Below, piece after piece: positions 58,941 through 64,000 of a DNA stretch of 64,000 bases (position 1 is the first letter of the stretch; every line of letters begins with the position of its first letter). Source of the DNA: Cordia subcordata (taxonomy: Eukaryota > Streptophyta > Magnoliopsida > Boraginales > Cordiaceae). Made by a program: the position numbers and the translations under genes. The notes under the pieces were generated by a model. It worked only from the letters and a program-made list of their open reading frames with translations, searched no databases and had not been told where the DNA came from. The DNA lies in assembly GCA_028554755.1 (NCBI GenBank), contig JAPTOF010000014.1, positions 8,122,001 through 8,186,000 on the forward strand, written 5' to 3'.

Positions 58941-59974
58941 ATCTCAAGAATGACACGAAAAATTGAATGCGATAGTGCTTTGTACAACGGTCCTTTTTTC
59001 CTTTTTGTTTTTCTTTTTCGCCTTTTTCCTTCTCCATTACGATTTGGTAATTGAATTTCTTATGGTTTTCTAAACATAAAAATAGGTCAATTGCATGACT
59101 GACAATCAAAAGCTTGAGAAACCATGCCGTATTAAATTTTCTTAAATATTAAAACATCAAAAACTTCCACAAAAATATCTTGTTGAACACCGCAAATGCA
59201 AAAAGTAGACAAAATCGAACGAAAAATAGACCAAACTTGGGTCGAGAAATAGACCACTTGTTATAAGCAATATAAGATAATCTAAAAACTCTAACATACC
59301 TCGAACGCGGAATATTTGTAATAGAATGACGAAAGTTGTGAGTGAGATAGATCCATAAAAATACCTTTAAATAATGCGAGAAAGTAATAATATAAGGAAG
59401 GGAAATTCGGCAGCAGTGGGAATTTTCGTTAAGGAAAGCAATCGCAAAATCTTTTATTTGTATCGGCCATAAAAATGTCTTTAATTGAAATGGGCAAAAG
59501 TGTGTAAATCAATCCATAAACTTACCATAAAATTTTGAGGATGTGATGCACAAATTTACCATAAAACTTAGCAAATTTGAAGGCGAATTTTAGAATTGCA
59601 ATGGAGAAATTATTTTGGTAAGCAATGCTAGAGATTTGAGGCAGTAGAGAAGTTTTGAATGAAAATAGGGTTTGAGGATTGGTTTATGCAGCGTTCGAGA
59701 TTTGAAGAGCTAGAGATTTGGTAAGATAGAAATTTGAGGCGGTGGATTTTGGTAAGGAGTGTTGCATAGATATATTTTATATTTTATTTTATCTAAAAGT
59801 TAGGTTATATAATTGTATAATTTATAATTCATTTTATGCATTATATATTTTATATTTTATCTTATAGGTACTATAATTATAGAGGGTTATATTTATATGA
59901 CGTTTGTTATTATATTTAAGCGACACTTGGCAGTATTACATTAAATTGGGTTCTTCTATATAATATAGTATAGA
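58941..59974. other. Helitron 5' non-coding region
   Basis: No supported gene. A minus-strand open frame (58885..59109) is lysine-rich low complexity. The end near 59974 (TCTATACTATATTATATAG on the minus strand) is the proposed Helitron 5' terminus, adjoining a (TA)n tract (59980..59996). Confidence 0.5.
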
Positions 59975-60206
59975 TATAGATATATATATATATATAATTC
60001 TACCCTATTCCATTTCTTTCCATAATTTGTTAGTTTTTTAATTTATGTTTTAACTTTTTAATGTTATTATGTGCATTTATTTTATGTTGTGTTAGTTAAA
60101 TTATGTTGTTTTATGTTATGCCAGGGATGATAATAGATTGCGTTTGTTTAAATATGTTTTTTTTCCTTTTAAAAAACCCCTTACCCCCAATGTCACACCT
60201 CTAAGC
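59975..60206. other. AT-rich spacer right of the Helitron
   Basis: Begins with TA-rich simple sequence and then non-coding DNA with several TTATGTT repeats. No gene. Confidence 0.5.
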
Positions 60207-60660
60207 CCAGACCTGCGAGCGAGATCGATGTTATAGGCATAACTAATAACCACTTGAGCTTATAATCAATTAGTCCAGACCTGCGAGCGAGATCGATGTT
60301 ATAGGCATAACTAATAACTGCTTGAGCTTATAATCAATTAGTCCAAAATGGTTAACCCATTTATTAGTTATATTTACTCCACCCACTTATAAACAAGTCA
60401 CCCCACAAACTGAAGTGGGATATCACACCCAACCTCCACCCTCGTCCCTCACAGGATTTGAACCCATGAGCTTGTAATCAGTTAGTCTAAAATGGTTAAC
60501 CCAAGTTATTAGTTATATCTATTACACCCACTTATAAACAAATCACCCCACAAACTGATGTGGGATATCACACCCAACCTCCAACCCCGTCCCCCACGGG
60601 ATTTGAACCCAGGACCTCATACCTAGGCGAAAGTAATATCAACCATTTAAATTACCCCTT
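60207..60660. repeat. Two nested tandem duplications with SINE-like features
   Basis: Unit A, 68 bp starting CCAGACCTGCGAGCGAGATC, occurs twice (60207..60274 and 60275..60342). Unit B, about 140 bp with TAAACAAGTCACCCCACAAA, ATATCACACCCAACCTCC and GGATTTGAACCCA, occurs twice (about 60344..60487 and 60488..60620). Units A and B both end with a variant of AGCTTRTAATCARTTAGTC. On the minus strand the outer right end reads GGTAATTTAAATGGTTGA then GGGTTCAAATCCCG, like SINE A and B boxes. Probably a SINE or tRNA-like repeat amplified in steps. Confidence 0.7.
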
Positions 60661-63600
60661 AATCCCAATTTTTGTTTAAATATGTTGTTATGCAGTTTAG
60701 AATTATATTACATTATATTTCTTTTATACCATTTAGATTAATTTGACGTTATATATAAGTTATCTAGAATGCTTTTATGTAATATTATTCATTTTACAAT
60801 TGTTTACATTATATTGCTTGTTATGAAAAATTAGCACACACACACATATATTTATAAAATATAAATTTGCATTGATCTATTTTAATTTGATATATTGTTC
60901 AATGACATTTAATATAAAACTTTAGTATATAAAATGTAATTTAAATTTCAGAATGAAAATTAAAGTTGTACATTCAACTAAAATAATTATCAATGTGTAT
61001 TAAATTGTGTGTAGACACTTTATCATTGGACTCCAACGCCAAGCCCAGCCTAACAACAAGATATGTTGGTAACAGGCTGAGGCCCTTAAGTCCTTCGTAG
61101 GCTTAATAACGGTTTCTCTCCTCATAATAAATCCATCCATAAATCTATACGAGCAAACTGTATTCAACACAATTACTAAAATTAGTTCCATCCAATGCCA
61201 GTGTATTCGTAAGACGGCTAATTGACTTATTGATTAGATTGTTAGAAATTTTATGCTAGACAACTTGGCTTGTAACTAGGCTGGGAACATTCAATCTCAC
61301 GATTTAAAGACCAACACCAAAAGGGTATTTGGAAAATTCCTAGTAATTTCTGCTTATCTATGATTCTACCCTTTGACCAAAAAAACAGAAAAAAAACAAA
61401 AAAGCATCCTTATAATTTCCCCCCTCTCTATCTCTCTATATGCATTTTCTTTGCTCTCCTCGTAACTCTTTGTCAATGTACTTGAATTTGGAGTAACATG
61501 CTATACCTACTGTTCGTGCCTTCATACTTGCATAGGTATCTCATATCTTTCTTATTCGTTTTCATTCTATTCTTTATTAGTCTAGTTTTTAATGTAAGTG
61601 TCGGAAGTTTTTCGACAATCGCCAACCTAATATTAAAAAATAGTTGCGCTCTTTCAAATTATATACACATGAAGACATACTTCTATGTATTTGAAGTATT
61701 CAGTTATTTGAACCCAAAAGAAAAAGAAAAATAAAAAAAATTAGTGCAGATTAATCTTCTTGCTTTGAGGATTCAAAAAAACAGTACTAGCTTTGCCAAA
61801 AAGAATTTAGTCAAAAAGCAAAGATAGTAGGTTAATTAATTGGTAGAATAAAGTATAACACCAAATTAAAGAATGGTTGAGTGTGAAAATACACATGAAA
61901 TGAAAAATTAAGCAGACATATCTTGTCAACTTAGCAATATTTTATTGTGATAAAGTGGCAAAGATTATCAAAGGAATCATGATTAGTTGAAACAGAAACG
62001 ACAAGGATTCAGATTGATCTTTTAAAAAAGGTAACTTAAGGACAAAGAGGTCAATAAAAGTTAAATTGTTGACATGAAATGTTTCAAAAGAAAGCTGAAA
62101 TAGTCAACCATTTTAACATGAAGCGCTGAAAATTTTGCTATGCGAAAGCGCTGGGGCCACGTAATTTTCATAGGCAACTAAATGAACAAACATAACAGAA
62201 AAAAAATGGAGTATATATTTGCTAAATTATGTAATTTGTCACATTTGATGTAATCGGCATAAAGCTATTATGTTACACCACTACAATCTTCGATTTCAAT
62301 TCACACTCATTCTCTTATAACTTAAAATATTCAGCATATATATGGTAGATATTTACACGGGACAAAGGACATCGTTTATCAATTCTAAAAAGTCATACCC
62401 ACGAATATGGGAAAGCGGATATATATACACACACAAATATTTATTAAGTACAATAAATAAATAAATTAATATCCTTTCTACAAGTTTAAGGTTTTAAATG
62501 AAGTAGTAACTCTAAAAGTATCATAATGTCATGATTCTTTTTGCCTTCAAGAGGATTCCTTCTATCAATTTAAATTATTTGCTAATATGCTTATCTAAAG
62601 ATTTTCATTAGGTTTATTTGGCCTAATTATGATATTTCAGTTGTTAAATTGTAGAGCTTTTAGTATTAAAACTTTGGTTAAATGTGTTATCAAATAAAAA
62701 ACATTTATTGTTTCACTTGGTATTTTAGGAATTGAGCTTTTAACTATTTTGGAAGTAATATTGAAATTTTAAAATTATTGAATAGTTTTTTTGAAGAAAA
62801 AAAAAATTTTGTAACATGATATAAAAACAAATTTTCAAAAGAGTTTTCCAAAAAACTCCAATTTGAAGCTTCTAATTTTTTTCTTTTTTTTAGCTTTGGC
62901 TTTTAATTTAAAAGTACGTTTAAAGATGGACTAAACTTGTTAGTTTTAAAATTTAAACTCAAAGGAAACACTTTCGACTGCCCAAAAATTAGGTCAAACT
63001 GACTCCAAATGATGAAATGTCTCAATCTACTTCATTCGTGATTTTCTTTGTAAAACTATTTGATTTTACAAAATATAAAATTGCTACTAGTGTTAAAAAT
63101 TTGCTAGAAGTTAAATTAGACAAAATATATTTCTATTTTATTTTTGCATAAACAATTAAAATTGATCATTAACAACAAATAAGAATACGTAAAAAAATTA
63201 ATTTTTCTCATGTAACTCATGCGTGCTACACTATCTATATGAAATGGGGATGGGAATAGGAAGAAGAAAAAAACTTCCTGATCTGAAACGAAATAGTTAT
63301 AAAAAATTGAAAGAATATCTTACATTTCTTTTGTGTTACAAAAGTTGCACATCATACCTTGTCAATATTTAAGAGGTTTTAGGAGATGTTATATTACCAT
63401 TTAATTAATTTTTGTCATTATATTTATTAAATTTTCAATACTAACATATATGATTACTACAAATCTTATTGTTTTCTATTCAAATTTTATGTTAGCCCTA
63501 ATTATCTCGAAATATCCAAATTACTCCTGATTAGTTTTTTGTCAATTAGCCACTATTATTAAACATTTGACAAAAATAACTAAACTAACTTTACTAACTC

Positions 63601-64000
63601 GGCAGACTAAAAGTATTTTTAAATTATAGTAATTATGAAATAAAACGATTGAGATTTTTCATTATATTAGTCAAATGAATGGTAATAGTCATGATTGATT
63701 TCTAAATGTGAAGGTATTATGTTTATATGAAATTAGAAAAAATAAAATCACACATAAAATCACATCTGTAAATATTTAAAAAATAACAAAAACACATAAA
63801 AAATTTATATATACCATACAAAGCACAAAGTATGATAGGACTAGTATATAATTCCTACTAACCACCTCTTATTTCCGAAATTTCTAATGTCATTTGTCCC
63901 TTGTTGATTCCTGTATTTCAAGTTAGTGTGTCATTTACTCTTTATTTTTCACAAGCCATTAATGACCGAAAAAATGTTTCCTTCACTTGTCACTTTAAGA
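60661..64000. other. Non-coding AT-rich right end
   Basis: No supported gene. It holds a (CA)n patch (about 60835..60850), a pyrimidine-rich CCCCCCTCTCTATCTCTCTA stretch near 61420, an unrecognised 78-codon open frame (61498..61734) and a MITE-like T/A-homopolymer region (about 62750..62930). Confidence 0.4.

Larger units (their letters stand above)
50102..59974 (-). mobile_element. Helitron carrying RPA-like and PIF1-like remnants, split by Copia-2
   Basis: The minus-strand 3' end has a hairpin seven bases before CTAG, followed by T (50101), the Helitron rule. The proposed 5' end is TCTATACTATATTATATAG starting at 59974, preceded by A, so the insertion is between A and T with no duplication. 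Without Copia-2 and its duplicated target it is ~3.6 kb. Order from the 5' end: tandem repeats (about 58940..58065), RPA-like exons (58058..51017), PIF1 C-terminal part (50983..50343), terminus. Rep/HUH sequences were not found, so it is non-autonomous. The 5' end is less certain; a second TC occurs at 59980. Confidence 0.75.

Overview
This is nuclear DNA from a flowering plant, most likely a eudicot. It is strongly AT-rich, has large non-coding tracts, carries Ty1/copia, L1-type LINE, SINE, MITE, CACTA and Helitron sequences, and holds one spliced plant-specific gene. I cannot name the species. No bacterial genes, rRNA, convincing tRNA gene or CRISPR array was seen.

The only clearly intact protein gene is a flavonol synthase (FLS) on the minus strand at 28771..34525. 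Its three exons join in frame to exactly 335 residues, with all catalytic and substrate residues in place. Intron 1 is about 4 kb because it holds a short non-autonomous LTR retrotransposon (30807..32647, perfect 5-bp target duplication) and a poly(A)-tailed fragment. Intron 2 holds a small foldback repeat.

Left part (1..28770): no convincing gene. It holds a SINE with a perfect target duplication (444..569), Tourist-like MITEs (1872..2062, 4692..5148 with a SINE nested inside, 22745..22945), one CACTA terminus (to 6322), a TG/CA-rich palindromic region (about 8712..9830), a miniature LTR element (12886..13588), a 5'-truncated LINE (13589..16240), three consecutive long-inverted-repeat elements (16285..18699), a GC-richer hAT-like repeat (24392..24733) and a solo LTR (26572..27008).

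Right part (34526..64000): a stack of nested transposons. Copia-1 (39778..47110, plus) sits inside one arm of a foldback element. A second LINE with an RNase H domain follows (47890..49845, minus). A Helitron (about 50102..59974, minus) carries an RPA-like gene fused to the C-terminal part of a PIF1-type helicase, and Copia-2 (51279..57572, minus, perfect GTCAC duplication) has split its RPA exon 2. The Helitron 3' end lies tail-to-tail with a second Helitron end, forming a ~240-bp palindrome. Tandem duplications (60207..60660) and featureless AT-rich DNA close the window.

Apart from FLS, the coding sequences are transposon genes, nearly all broken by stops or frameshifts. I found no evidence for a wholly new biological system. 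The most unusual items are the composite Helitron with its palindromic end, the promoter-duplicating 5' LTR of Copia-1, and the run of three foldback elements.
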